Part shown: positions 1 to 11,863 of the stretch, piece after piece
How positions within the stretch are numbered: position 1 is the first letter of the stretch
Layout: the number at the start of each line of letters is the position of its first letter
Assembly (NCBI GenBank): GCA_905182995.1
Contig: CAJJDP010000140.1
Coordinates: 62,001 to 126,000 of the forward strand
DNA from: Paramecium octaurelia
Taxonomy: Eukaryota > Ciliophora > Oligohymenophorea > Peniculida > Parameciidae
Length of the DNA: 64,000 nt
Direction of reading: 5' to 3'
Translations under genes and position numbers: made by a program
Notes under the pieces: model-generated
The model's input: only the letters and a program-made list of their open reading frames with translations
What the model was told of the DNA's origin: nothing
Databases searched by the model: none

Positions 1-3000
1 GCCTTGTGCAATCTATTCTTGTTGATTATTTAATTTGACTTAGACTGTGCATTTGCTATCAAAATATTGACATTGTTAATGAGAAAAGTAGGAGGAGATT
101 GAAGCAGCATTGCATTGTTTGTATTGACATCTATTAGTGATGGTATTCCAGACACAAGGTTGATTCTGATTGTCGATTACGCATTCTGATATGGCAGTAT
201 ACTGATTGCATGGCTTTAAAGATGGACAATCAGCTATTGCATATTGTTATGCAAGCTAATCGCATAATAAAGTAACACATTTGAGAGTGCTTTGATTCCA
301 CCAACACTTTTAATTACCATAGTTGTACTTGCATTAGATTTCTGTTAAGTAACTACTGCAATTTTATAATTTTGTGATGCAACCTCCTTAATTGGCTATA
401 GTACATTTGTTATACATATTAGAGCATTGATAATGAGTCTACTAGTTAGTGGATAAAAGATGGCATTCAGCTTTCATACATTTATTATTTATGACAATGC
501 ATTACCCTTCTTGAGTCCATAGACAATTACTAGCATTCTATTATGAGCAGCTTTGATTCTTTTCAATACAAGCATTACTTGATACATCGATAGTGCATAT
601 GGATAACCATGACTCACATTCCTCATGAGTTGTTGGGTAAGTCTTGATATTTTTACAAGTCTTCTCTATGCATCCTAGGTCTGAATCATTTGTACAATTG
701 CCGTTCAGTTGTTGACAGACTTCATGAGTGTAGTAAAAGGTCTCACCTAGTAATATTTAATCGCATGAAATTGAATTCGGAATATCAATGCATGCAGCTT
801 CTTTATTTTCTTATTTATTTTATATACACCTTCCTCGAGATGATTAATAGCAATTGTCCAAATCAGTATATAGAGTGCAATTTGTTTTCATGTTTATGCA
901 GGCATTCCTAGCTCTATTAACACTGCAATAATTATTGGAGTATTATTGGCAATATTCAAAGGTTAAATTGGAGTAAGGGTTAGTAAGCAATTGGCAATTC
1001 TATTCTGTAGCATTGGCTACAGGTTTACATACAGTACCTGTCCATATACATTTATGATCATTCTTTGAGTAGACGCAATTGTCGCTTGTTGCAGATCTAC
1101 ATGTATCAGCCATACTAGCACATCCAGTGGAGGCTCGATTTACTGTGCAAGAATAATCATATGCTTGACAAGCTTCAAACGAATAGGTACTACCAACAAA
1201 ACTAGAGCACTGACCAGCACTGCACGATTATGTAGTGCCTGATACAATCATGATACAAAAGTCTCTTTTATTCGAACAATCAGTATTTATTGTAGGAGTG
1301 GGAAGAGTATTGCAATCAACATGAGTCTATACACATTCTATTCCCCTTACAGCACATTCTCCTTCTTTAGAATATTTGCACTACCATAGATCTGCTGTGT
1401 ATTCATAACAAAAATCCTTTTTAAGATTGCACCCATTTGCATCCCTATTCAAAGTACAACCTGATATCTTTTCACAATCCCCTTTGGTTGTATACAAATA
1501 ATCAGTACATACTTTGTCTGTGCATTGGTTATTTTAGTAATTTGATTTGCATCTGAACAAGACAGCACTGCAATTAGCATCATTGTATATTTGCAATGGA
1601 ATTACAGAACAGTCTAACGATTAAAGTTCTTGACACCTACTTTGTGCCCAAATGCAATCAACTTAATTGATGGTTGAATAACATTGATACCGATATTTGT
1701 AATCTACACAGTTGTTTAGTTTGCTAACACATCCTTTCTGATCCACTCTACTCACTACTGTGCATTAAGGGTTTAGTAATTTACATTTATCGTGACTATC
1801 AAAATTATTGGAATCTGTGGAATCACTGCAAATAGATTCTCTACAAAATATCCCAGTCCATACACATAGCACTCCTGCAGAATTTATTTGGCATTATTAT
1901 GCATTTGGGTAATATTAACATTTCTGTAGATTCATGCACCCATTTAAACTGCTATTTACAGTACATTTATTGTATTGACTATAACAATCCTAATGAGTGC
2001 TGCCTATTAGATTAGAACATACCTTTTCTAGGCATTGTCCCCCAGTCCAAATGCAATCATTCTGAATTGACACATAACAATTGCTAATGCCCAGTTGATT
2101 GCAAGTGGTAGGCTTAGTCATACACCCATTGCTAGAGTTGTTCAACACACAATTATTCATATATTGATTGCAATTAGATTGGGTGAAATAGGTTAAATAA
2201 TTTCGAGATCCCACCACACTGGCAGTTTCACAGGATTATTGAACACATTAGATATTATTCCAAACACAAAATGGCGATGTTCCAAATTCGCAATTCTCTT
2301 TTAGATGTCTATCACCACAATTAGTAGTGAGATTCATGCAACCATTTTGATTGTTGTTCACTACACAATCAGATTTGTATAGTTGACATGCTCCTGTTGT
2401 AGTAATTGAATTATCAGCCATATTGCATTGTCTCTCAACACATTTTTAATTATTCCATGCACAGCCTCCCCCTGATTTAGTTTTATTGCATGACTTTTCA
2501 GTTACATAAGCTGAACATGATAACAACTTATTCATGCATCCAAATCCTGACTCATCTAAGCCACATTCCATTAGGTATGTCTCGCATTCTGCTTGAGTTT
2601 GATATGTTTTAGGTGCAAAAACACATTATTTTACAAAACAATTACTCTTCCAAATACAGTTATTATTAAAGGCATCAACGGTGCATTGATCTTATTTAAT
2701 TATGTTCTCGCATATCTTATCTACACATCCAATAGACGCTGATACATTGAAAGTGCATTCACTAGAATATGTTTCACATTCAGCTTCAGATGTGGCAGTT
2801 GTATTGCTAGAACATCCTTTTATCACACATTGTGAACCATTCCAATAGCATTTAGTACCATCAGCCATATCAATGCATCCAGTCTAATTATTAGAACTGG
2901 AACATGAGAGTTGTTCAACACACCCATTCAATGTAGTAATACAATTATTGGCTATTGTCTTGCATTATTCGTTTGTCTTAAAAGTAGTGGGTGCCTTGTT

Positions 3001-3858
3001 ACAAACTTAATCATAACAAGAATTATCTGACCAAACACATGGTTCATTTAAGTTATTTATAACACATGCAGCCTCAACCTTTGCATTTGAACATGATGTT
3101 ATATTTGTACACCCTCCATTTTACTATGTTGTACAACCAACCATGAATTCATAACATTGTGAATGAGTAGTATATGTTACAGGTGCAATTGAACATGAAA
3201 GGGAGACACACTTATCACTCTACCAAATACATTATTGTGTTTATAATTTATTCCATTTGCATTAAGATACTAATTTTTGATCTTCACAATTCTCTGCACT
3301 TTCAACACAGCCACTTTGTTCTCCAACTGTGCATTTCTACAACTGAGCTCTACACTCACTGTCAGACAATAATGATTTAGGCAATTGGCTACATTCTGTG
3401 TAGTCTTCACATTTATCCTCGTTCCAATAACATAGGACATTCTTCTTGTTCCGAGAACAGGCTGACTTGGTCTTGTAATCAGCACAATCACTTATCTCAA
3501 TGCAATGAGACCCATCTGATTAACACTGCAGTGAAATCTACTAACATTCTATATACTTTGAATAGTAATATGCAGTACAACCCAAGAATTGTTCACATGC
3601 CTTATTTATCCATGCACAACCAACAACAGAAGCACATTCTGATTCTTTGTATGAAGTGCAATATGTTATGGTTTGAGCTCCTGAGTCAGATTGGCTGGGA
3701 TTGATGACGCATTTGTCTGAAATCCACAGGCAATCGTTGTTTTAATGCTGACAATCCGTTTATGACAGCAACTACTCGCATTTGCATATTGTAATTGATA
3801 TTGTAGATGCGTTTAGTAAGATTAATAAGTTAAAGATAATTGCTAGTTTAATTTTCAT
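1..3858 (-). CDS. PSA-repeat surface-antigen-like protein, 3' end outside window
   Basis: With TAA/TAG read as Gln, one frame runs without TGA from an ATG at 3858 off the left edge (at least 1286 codons, no intron needed). The first ~22 residues are a signal peptide (MKIKLAIIFN, then a Leu-rich core). The remainder is a tandem array of Cys-rich units of about 65-75 residues with recurring GCMN, CIW or CVW and paired-Cys elements, seen for example around 2900, 2500 and 2050. This is the periodicity of Paramecium surface antigens (PSA repeats), the GPI-anchored immobilisation antigens that coat the cell. The C-terminus, where a GPI signal would lie, is not in the window, so a true serotype antigen and a PSA-repeat relative cannot be told apart. 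The start lies only 10 nt after the stop of the upstream gene. Confidence 0.85.
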
Positions 3859-3868
3859 TTATTTATAA

Positions 3869-4296
3869 TCAAACAAATCCCAATTCTTTTTCTGAATCTT
3901 GAATTCTATTCTCTAGTACAATAGTATTTTATTGCAATTTTATCCTATCTTAATTGATCTGATCCACTTATTGCTTTAAGAATTAATGCTATTCCAATTG
4001 CAACGCATTCTACTCGTGAAACTCCTGCATCAATCTCCGATACTCTTCATTCAAATATTTATTCGAATCATCAAATGAATCTGTTGTTATTTGCGACAAC
4101 TCAATCAAATTATTACGCAATTATTCCTTCTCCTTCTTTGCCAAATCCAACTCATCCATCAATTGCTGCAACATTTACTACGACTAATAAACCCATTTAC
4201 ATCCAATCTCTGCAAGTGACTCTTCACCGGCATCCTCATTGCAAACTCCTCCTAATCATACTGTCCCTGCTCCTAGAAATCACTGTTATAAGCCAT
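3869..4296 (-). CDS. small coiled-coil protein
   Basis: Two exons joined by a 23-nt intron (GTAAAT...CGTAG) give 134 residues ending in TGA; 405 coding nt divide exactly by three. After an acidic, Gln-rich head of about 35 residues the protein is almost entirely heptad-rich helix (Leu, Gln, Glu, Lys), with an arrangement such as LRNNLIELSQ near the middle. No catalytic motif or membrane segment is visible, and I do not recognise a family. It is oriented head-to-tail with the surface-antigen gene downstream. The intron is needed: without it a TGA appears soon after. Confidence 0.7.
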
Positions 4297-4932
4297 CTCG
4301 TATATGTATATATAAATATATAAATATTATTATTAAACAAATAATCATTCATAACATCACTTCCTTCCAATACCCTCCCAGCTCTGAAGTGCTAATCCAA
4401 GAATTTCACTTCATAAGAAGACTCTTACAACTTAATTTAAAAATTCACAATCCGTCAAACATCATCAATATTGTCCAGCAAATTCAAATCAAATGACTTG
4501 GATTAAGGATACTTCACTTTGTTTTTGATACTCTCTCATCCTTAAGATGTAATCATTAACTCATATTAAGAATGTGATTGACAACACTATTGTTAAGTTC
4601 TTTTACTAATTTCAATATAGTGCTGTTTTAAAAAGTAAACTTACATTAAATTATTAAAGTCCAAATATATAGATCTAATAAATTATGAGAATTTATGAAT
4701 TTAACTAATTATAACTAAAATAATTTATGAATTTAACCCATTAATTTTCTTCAAGAAAATGGAATGCTCAAACAACATCAAAATCGATCTAATAGAATAA
4801 TTAAATTATTAGAGATCCTTGCGAAATATCAAATCTCAAAAGGATAATTACCATCAAATTATACAAGATGAACTATTTTTAATTTGTAATTATTTTTTAT
4901 GAGTAATATAAATATTAAAAATAATAATTATA
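4297..4932. other. intergenic, nothing recognised
   Basis: AT-rich stretch between the divergent start of the small coiled-coil gene and the next plus-strand gene. It presumably holds both promoters. Open frames here are short and lack coding character; I see no RNA gene or repeat. Confidence 0.5.
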
Positions 4933-5235
4933 ATGGCAACAACATAATAAGAATTACTCTAATAACTCTATGACTTAAGGAATGAATTCTATGAGTAATT
5001 AAAAAATGTTAAAGCTGGTTCTGAGGTAAACGCATTCATTAATTTCAAGAATCAAGGAGAAATAGCTACATTGTAAGATCAAAACAGAAGATATGCTTAT
5101 AGAATAGGTCACCTGACAAAGGCTATTGATGAGTTGATTCAATCAGAAGTAAAGTGTTCCATATTATTCTAGAATCAATTGCGCGCAGAAAATGCCCAAT
5201 TAAAAGCTAAAGTGGCAGAATTGGAGAAGAAATGA
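4933..5235 (+). CDS. small coiled-coil protein, about 92 residues
   Basis: ATG at 4933, TGA at 5233-5235. A 24-nt intron at 5149-5172 (GTAAAG...TTCTAG) splits the frame; it is a multiple of three and contains no stop, so splicing rather than the frame decides it. The product is helical and charged, starting MATTQQELLQ and ending in a leucine-rich heptad stretch with LRAENAQLKA and AELEKK. Small size and coiled-coil character suggest an oligomerising structural or chaperone-type protein (prefoldin-like size), but no family signature is clear. Confidence 0.6.
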
Positions 5236-5709
5236 ATAGCATTAAATATATATTATAATAGACCTTCTAATTTTAATTAATTACAAAAAGGGGAGGGAGA
5301 GTCTTCAACTTCGTGTTTAATTCATTCTTAAATCATTTTAATTATTTATATTCTTTCTTTATTATAGGAACAACAAAATAAATTAAATGTAAATTGATTT
5401 CTCAGATTAATAGTTGTTTGATGCATAAGCTGGCCTGGTATGTTGATTCGCAGTAAATTAATTAAAAATTTCAAATTTTTTTTTAAGTAGTAAAGGATTT
5501 TTGTTTAAAGTTTATTCATTTAGATAAAGAAATTACAATTTAGGATTTATGTGAATTTTCTTAAACTATTAATTATTTCTAAAACTATAATTTATGATCT
5601 GTATAAAGAGAAACCTCCTATTCCACGACTCGTTTTCAGTTGAGTTTCTGTAGGATAGAATAAGATTATAGAATGTAGAAGCTTTATAAGTATATTTTAG
5701 TCGAAGAAG
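5236..5709. other. intergenic with a possible very small gene (5387-5597)
   Basis: Between the coiled-coil gene and the kinase there are coding-looking plus-strand fragments: one from ATG 5387 (MQIDFSDQQL...) and one near 5490-5597 (ends in TGA, contains DKEITIQDLC). They lie in different frames, and the only intron that joins them cleanly is longer than usual. A 41-residue alternative starting with MLIR is also possible. I do not call a gene. Confidence 0.3.
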
Positions 5710-6826
5710 ATGGTTCAACACACAATAAAACTGGTTGAGGACACACCTATTGAATGGAAGTTGTCCAAATGTTAGTAAAAGTTGACTGGGTTTGGCATTT
5801 TGGTGAATGGTTCATGGGAATATTTCGAGATGGAGAAGAGCCACTTAGAATTATTCAAATAGTTCCTGGACGGAAAAATCTCGTATCGAAACATTCACAA
5901 AATCTACCAAATGATTTCATTTTGTGGTAGGGGAACTTATGGACATGTAATTTGTGGTTGTTATTTGTTATAGGTATTTAAATATTAGAATCGTTTGACT
6001 GACGAGTATGTGGCTTGCAAATCTCTGAAGATGGGGAGTGCCTACAAATATGAAGTAAGTAATGGTTAGATTAGTATAGGACTTTATGAGAGAAGTGAAG
6101 GCATTGTAGACTTTAAAACATCCGAAGATAGTTAAAATGAAGGAATATTATGTGGATTCTAAACATTTTTATATAGTGATGGAATATTTGGAAGGTAAGT
6201 CACTTAAGTAATTGTTGAGATCGAGAATTCTGGTGGAGCAAGAGATCTTTATAATATTAAAAGTAAGTATCCAAATTATTTTAGCAAATATTGGTTTGTG
6301 TTAATTACATTCATAAGGAAGGGTACGTATATAGGGACATAAAATAAGAAAACGTTTTATTTGGAGAATCTGACAATTTGCAAACTGTGAAGCTGACAGA
6401 TTTTGGATTGGCAGAGAAGAAGGGTGATATGGGGGGATGGGAAAACAGAGTGTGTGGAACCCCGGGGTATTTGGCTCCAGAAATGTTTAAGCCTCAAAAT
6501 ACATGTGATGAGAAGATTGATATCTTTGGAGTGGGAGTGATTTTGTGGGAAATGTAAAAGATGTAAATTATAATAGGATCCATCATTGTAAGTTTTTTTA
6601 AGGAGGCAATTTAGATGAGGTCTTTAAATTGAATGAAGGATACAAATTTAGCCAAGAGTACACACAGACTATTGAGAATCCCACTTTGAAATATTTAGTG
6701 GAGAGGATGCTATAATAGAATCCTTAAGAAAGAATCTCTTGTGCTGAAGCTTTGAGTTATTTGAGTTCGGCTGAGAGGAATAGTTGTGAATGCGGGAAGG
6801 ATTATGACAATATTAGTACAGATTGA
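5710..6826 (+). CDS. serine/threonine protein kinase
   Basis: Five exons (introns of 27, 25, 22 and 23 nt) give 339 residues; 1020 coding nt close on TGA. An ~75-residue N-terminal part precedes the kinase domain. Visible elements in order: Gly loop GRGTYGHVF, the ATP-binding Lys in VACKSLK, the catalytic loop YRDIKQEN, DFG in DFGLAEKK, and GTPGYLAPE. The usual His of HRD is Tyr, but the catalytic Asp, Lys and Asn are kept, so it should be active. The domain layout is that of the CAMK/AGC-like kinases that are greatly expanded in ciliates; substrate and pathway cannot be read from sequence. A short Cys-containing tail (CECGKDY) follows the domain. Confidence 0.85.
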
Positions 6827-6901
6827 GTAAAGAGAGAGGAGATACATACATTTTGACTATACATTTTATTATATATATTTATATATGTGTATATTGTGGT
6901 C

Positions 6902-7591
6902 TCATTCTTTGATCTAATACTTTTTTCTGATTTCAAAGTATTTTCTGTAGTTTTGATCTCGTGATCTTGAGACGACGATATCTTTGGCCAATAAATAGGA
7001 GTAGAACATCTGAGTGAGGGGCATTCCTTGACGAGCCAATCTAAAAGCATGCAATAAATTATAAACTTGTCATTGTTGTAGCCAGTGTTGATGAGTCCAC
7101 TTCCTTCTGAGTTCTTGCCTGCAGTCAATAAATAATATTCTCTTTTTTGGATCTGATCTAAGTGGGATAGAGTGAATTGGTACTTGATTCCAATTTGTAT
7201 TTGTACAATGTTCCAATTACTCCTAGACCGAGCATTGTTGTGATGATTCTGCCCTTGGGTTGTCTGATTTTGTAGGTCTTCCAATAGATGTAACCGAAAG
7301 GGTTCTTGATGAATCTGAAAAAGTTTTTGAAGAATCTCCTTTTATTGCCTCTGTCAATGAATTTTTTTTGCATCTAATTGTTAATGAGGGTAGTACTCTG
7401 AATTTCTCCATTTCCCAATCGTATGCCTTTCCCATGGATCTCCAAATCATTTCCAATCGCTCTCTTTTGTTTGGAGCATGATAATAGAGATAATGTTATC
7501 CGAAGGTTCGCATCTTCACATCAGCATCCCCTGTTGATTGATCTCTGATCCAGATATAATCCTATTACATCTTCTCTTGAGAATTGGCCAT
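6902..7591 (-). CDS. single-TM protein, possibly mitochondrial, unknown family
   Basis: Four exons joined by introns at 7374-7396, 7158-7183 and 7041-7066 (23, 26, 26 nt) give 204 residues; the three reading frames used in turn are each broken without splicing. The N-terminal third is hydrophilic with many aromatic residues (WIRDQSTGD, HYLYYHAPNK). A basic aromatic segment (RFFKNFFRFI) leads into one hydrophobic segment (IITTMLGLGVIGTLY), followed by a polar tail. The basic-then-TM design fits an inner-membrane or accessory subunit of a mitochondrial complex, but this is inference only. It is convergent with the kinase gene, whose stop is 75 nt away. Confidence 0.7.
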
Positions 7592-7617
7592 TTTAAATCT
7601 TATTTATTATTTAATTA

Positions 7618-9406
7618 ATGCACTAAGAATTAAACTGTCCTCGTTGTGAGATTTCATTTGACATCTATGATCGTACACCATAAATGCTACCCAAATGTGG
7701 CCATTCCATGTGCATGCAATGTCTTCGTGAACAAACCAAAATAATCTGTCCCGAAGATGGGTAAAGCAGTAGCTCTAATTTCTAAGAATTGTCTAGCCAC
7801 AAGATCTGAGTCTCTACCCAGTCAACCAAGCCATTTTGAAAATAATAAACAAGTCTAGTCTCAAGAACTCCTAAATCGATTCTACTGAGTTGGGTGAAAC
7901 TGTGAGACTCTCAAAATGCGAGAATTTCTTCGAAGTCATGGAATCCACCTCTCTCTGCAAAGAACACAACAAGAAGATCGAATTAGTCTGTTTGGAGGAT
8001 CACAATACAATCTGTGTAAGTTGTGCTCTATTTGGTGTACATAAACATCACAATGTTAGAAATATCGATGTATCGAAATCTAGTCTATTTTATAATATAG
8101 GAAGTCGTCTCAGAAATCCAGCATTCCCTTGAAGAAACCGTAGATCTCATGTAGCAAATTCAATCCAAAATTAAATCCCTCAAATAACCAATTATCAACA
8201 AAAAGATACGCGACTAAATCAGACTTTGCATCAAGTAACAACAAGCCCTGGCTGAAGAATAATTCAAAGTACACTTATATCTTTATCGATTTAAGGAAAT
8301 GATTACTCAATTAATGATGAAATAGCGAAAAGTAGTCGAAGAGATTGAGTAAAAATACAAATAAGTTGAAGATCAATTAATCAAACGAGAACAACAATAT
8401 GTCAATCAAGTAGTCGAAAAAGCAGATTTGTGGATGTTGGCGTAATTCTTAATCATAACTATTTTTTTAGCTCTCAAGAACGAATCAACTAATTCGCCTC
8501 TTTAACTGAAAAAGGAGAAATCGCCTTTTTCCTCCTTTAAAAAGACACTTCAAATTCTCAAGCTAAACAAATTATTGATGAATTAGAAGATTTCATGAAG
8601 AAATTTCAAACCAGACTACAAGAAGTCACTCAAGGTTAAATTACTCCTCAAGTGCATTTAAGTAAGGATTTAATGGGGAATTTTGAATACAATTATCCCC
8701 AAGTTTAATAGTCATTTTTTGACGATCCAAATATCTTGAGAGATGTATCAATGATTGATCAAAGCTTTTTAAAGGACATTGATGACAAACCTCCTCATAA
8801 TGAATTTTTGACACATAATTTCTTAAATCCACAACCTTTATATCAATCTCAATCTGCTCTCCAATCATAACCTTCATCCAACAACATTTCATAAAATGCC
8901 ATAAGTCCTAATTATGAGAAGAAATCATCAGATATTTTAGTATCTCCAAAACTGAGAAGGCAATCTTCAATGTCTCCAAAAAGACCCACCAAAAAGAAAT
9001 TTAATACCAAAGTGGAATCCATTCTATTAAATTGCAATGGAGATACTCTGGATCTCTCTTAATAAGGTACTGTAAGTCTTCTATTAAATGTCTAGATTTG
9101 GGAGATGATGGAATGATTCTTTTGGAGGAATCCATTAAAAATAAGAAGTTAAAGATTCTGAAGTTAATGCGAAATAAAATCAGCGATACTGGTGCAACCA
9201 AATTATTGGAATTACATTGTCAAATATTGCATCTACAATCTAATGTGATTACGGAAAGATTTCTAGATACAATTTAGTAATTAATATAAAAACAGACCTA
9301 AATTCATATTAAAACCATCTATTTAGGCTAAAATCTAATGAATTTATTTAGAGTAAAGAAAAAAATAGAGGATTTAAAGAAGTTAGGCATAACTATTTAA
9401 ATATGA
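7618..9406 (+). CDS. RING, B-box, coiled-coil protein with C-terminal LRR-like segment (TRIM-like)
   Basis: Five exons (introns about 26, 31, 29 and 29 nt) give 557 residues. Residues ~7-47 form a RING finger (CPRC, then CGHSMC, MQC and CPED). Residues ~105-140 form a B-box with CKEH, CLED, CVSC and HKHHN. A long coiled coil (~145-300) follows. A Ser/Pro/Gln-rich linker then leads to a leucine-rich-repeat-like end (LDLSQ, LGDDG, LKILKLMRNKIS). RING plus B-box plus coiled coil is the architecture of TRIM E3 ubiquitin ligases; the LRR-like tail is unusual and may bind substrate. The first intron appears to end in AAG, so that junction is the least certain. Confidence 0.8.
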
Positions 9407-9413
9407 TTAATAA

Positions 9414-10187
9414 TCAGTGTGTTATGCTTTTCGTGTTATGAAATGTGCCTCTTAATTACGATTATAATTCCTATTCATTTTCACACATTAACTCCATTTC
9501 CACTCCTTGCATCTGCTTTTCTAATTTGATTATTTTCTATAGCAAATGAATAGACTATTCTTCCATATGTAGTTTATCCTTAGTCAATTTGCTTATTTCC
9601 TTATTCAACCGATATGACTCCGTTGAGTAAGCCACATAGTCCTCCTTCAATTGCCTTTGCTTAACCTGAACCGCCTCGTTGAACTGATCCTCTAGTTATT
9701 ATATCTTCTACTCCGTTTTCTCTTTCATTTGCTCCATCTCATCTTTAATTTGCTTCGATTGCTCCTTCAATTGCGCCAAAGTACGTTTGCTATCTGAAAT
9801 ATAATTCTATTATAATCTTGCCAAATCCTTACCTATATTAATTGCTATGAATGTGTGAACACTTCTAAAAAATGAATTTATGCATTTGTGTTTTAAAATT
9901 CGTCAACATTAAAAGGATACTTGAATCCAAAAGATGTTATTTGATCAGTTTTTTCCATGAAATTCTCAAAAAAAGGCCTAGTTTCACTTTAGCTTTTTGA
10001 ATAGCCTGTAAAATTTTTATTAGTCCTTCCCAATTTATGTTCGAGAGTCTGAAGTTTCATAGTACTTCGATTGGTGGGTAAGGTAGCTAAAAATATTGTA
10101 TTCAAACTTACTCTGAGGGGGCTATTTAAAGTATAACAGTTATCTGATTCTAATCTCAGAATGAGCATTGTTATTATCTGAATACAT
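9414..10187 (-). CDS. coiled-coil protein, unknown
   Basis: Three exons (introns 10087-10111, 25 nt; 9807-9832, 26 nt) give 240 residues ending in TGA. The first ~110 residues are polar with no clear domain (FKYPFNVDEF is the most structured-looking part). The rest is a continuous heptad-rich coiled coil (for example LKEQSKQIKDEMEQ and RLNKEISKLTKDK). No enzymatic motif is seen. It converges with the TRIM-like gene, the two stops being 7 nt apart. Confidence 0.7.
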
Positions 10188-10216
10188 TAAATATTATTAA
10201 TATTAAAAAAAAAATA

Positions 10217-10290
10217 TAGGCAAACCGAGTATCGATCTCGGGACCTCTGCAGTGTAAATGCAGCGCGATAACCATCTACGCCATTTGCCT
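10217..10290 (-). tRNA. tRNA-Val (anticodon UAC)
   Basis: A full cloverleaf can be drawn: acceptor AGGCAAA/TTTGCCT, short D stem GCG/CGC, anticodon stem CTGCA/TGCAG with loop TTTACAC (anticodon TAC, decoding GUA), variable AGGTC, T stem CCGAG/CTCGG with loop ATCGATA, and discriminator A. No intron. The internal A box (TGGCGTAGATGG) and B box (GATCGATAC) match Pol III promoters. A T run follows the 3' end on the minus strand and would terminate transcription. CCA is not encoded. Position 54 is A instead of the usual T. Confidence 0.95.
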
Positions 10291-10817
10291 AAGCTCATTA
10301 ATTACGCAGGTTTATTTCATAAATATAACACTTTCCAACACCCATCCATTTCTAATTTGCATTATAAAAATTCAATCTCTATTCATCAACCCAAAAATAC
10401 AGATAACAATGAAGCTCTACCCATATTTCAAATGAAACTCTCCCTTACTCTATAGTTTCTGAATCTCCTTGATAAGAGAAACCGATCAACTCTGAAATAT
10501 GGTATATATCATAATGTGTTCAGAAATTATAATTTTGTAATCCTGCTATTGATGAATACATTAAGTCCAAGTATTCCTTTCACTCTATAGAAATAGTAAT
10601 TTTAATAATATTTCAATGATATTTAGGAGTGTTAATACATTTTGAAAAAGTGAATATTAATTAAAATCCTTCAAAAAATTGCCCTTAAGTAAAGTTATTA
10701 TTGCTTATGTATTATTAATTAGTGTATGGCTGCATTAAAAATATAAATAAATATTAACAATATTATTAAAGAAAATGTATGATCTCGAATGTTTATGTTT
10801 GTAATATAAATTAAAGA
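10291..10817. other. intergenic, nothing recognised
   Basis: AT-rich spacer between the tRNA gene and the NOT4-like gene. Only short open frames; none begins with a plausible start and continues with coding character. It should contain the promoter of the plus-strand gene. Confidence 0.5.
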
Positions 10818-11863
10818 ATGAAAAATTAAACCAATTAATCTGAGATTTGCCAATATTGCAATTTGAGTGACTGTGAATGTTCGGACCAAGAGGATTGGGA
10901 CAGTTGTGATTCACCTAAACCAAAAACACTATATTCTTTCAAAGAAATCAATCTACAAAACAAATCATTATTAGCTGAAATCAGAATCATTTGCAAGAAT
11001 TTGATCTATGTGATTGGTTTAGCACCCAACATTGCCAAAGAAGATGTAATATCATATTTTTATGTGAGCAATTGAAAAAAATGGAATATTTCGGTCAATA
11101 CGGATAAATCTAAAAATTAATTGTGATCCAAAGCAACACCTTCAATCCCCCCTCTCATGCTGCTTATATAACTTATCGAAATGAATAAGAAGCATCTTTA
11201 GCAATCTTAGTAAATATAATTAATATTTATTTGTTTTGGCATGTGAAAAATTTCCCTTACACGACAGACAAGTAAAGGCCTCCTTCGGAACCACCAAATA
11301 TTGCACAAACTTCTTAAAGGGCCAGCAATGTAAGATCAAGGATTGTGTATACTTGCATCAACACCCCAAGGACAAAGACTCTACACAAGTGTTAAAAAAA
11401 GTATGTACATCTAATAATATTTAGGAAGAAATGAATAACTCAAAGTGGTTATTTTCTTATTCATAAAAACTAGCTCAAGCCAACTTCAAAAAGTTTTACA
11501 CTAAAATCAATTACAAAAATGCCCTATAAAAATCAGTGTTTCCAACCACATAAAATATTTTAGATAATATGATAAAAGAAAGAGTTGTTGAACCCATTTA
11601 ACAACAATAGCAATAAATAAATCTGTAATGGGAAGAAATAAAAGAAACTTAATAATAATAAGAATTCCCATAACCCATTTAGTAAAAGCCTATCGATATT
11701 GAAAAAAGAGTTGAAGCGGTCATTCTCAAAAGTATTTCTATTGGTTAATATCTTAGTGGATGGAGAAGGCAATAGAAACTCGAGATTCAAATTTACAAAT
11801 AGTGAAAATGTCCCATAGGATTATGAGGCAATATAATAAATAAAATAATATCTACAAAAATGA
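10818..11863 (+). CDS. NOT4: NOT4-like RRM and CCCH zinc-finger protein
   Basis: Five exons (introns of 23, 29, 24 and 25 nt) give 314 residues. The middle matches the RRM of CCR4-NOT subunit 4: NLIYVIGLAP, then MEYFGQYGQI and HAAYITYRNE. It runs straight into KASFGTTKYC and a CCCH finger (CTNFLKGQQC, KIKDC, VYLH), the order found in NOT4. NOT4 is normally an E3 ligase with an N-terminal C4C4 RING; here the N-terminus is short, Cys-rich and acidic and shows no complete RING. The second intron (11210-11238) has no AG at its 3' end. The tail is Gln-rich. It may be a RING-less paralogue, or a gene with a damaged splice site. Confidence 0.75.

Noticed and set aside
10258-10455. Plus-strand open frame over the tRNA gene
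   Set aside because: It is antisense to a well-formed tRNA-Val and continues into non-coding spacer.
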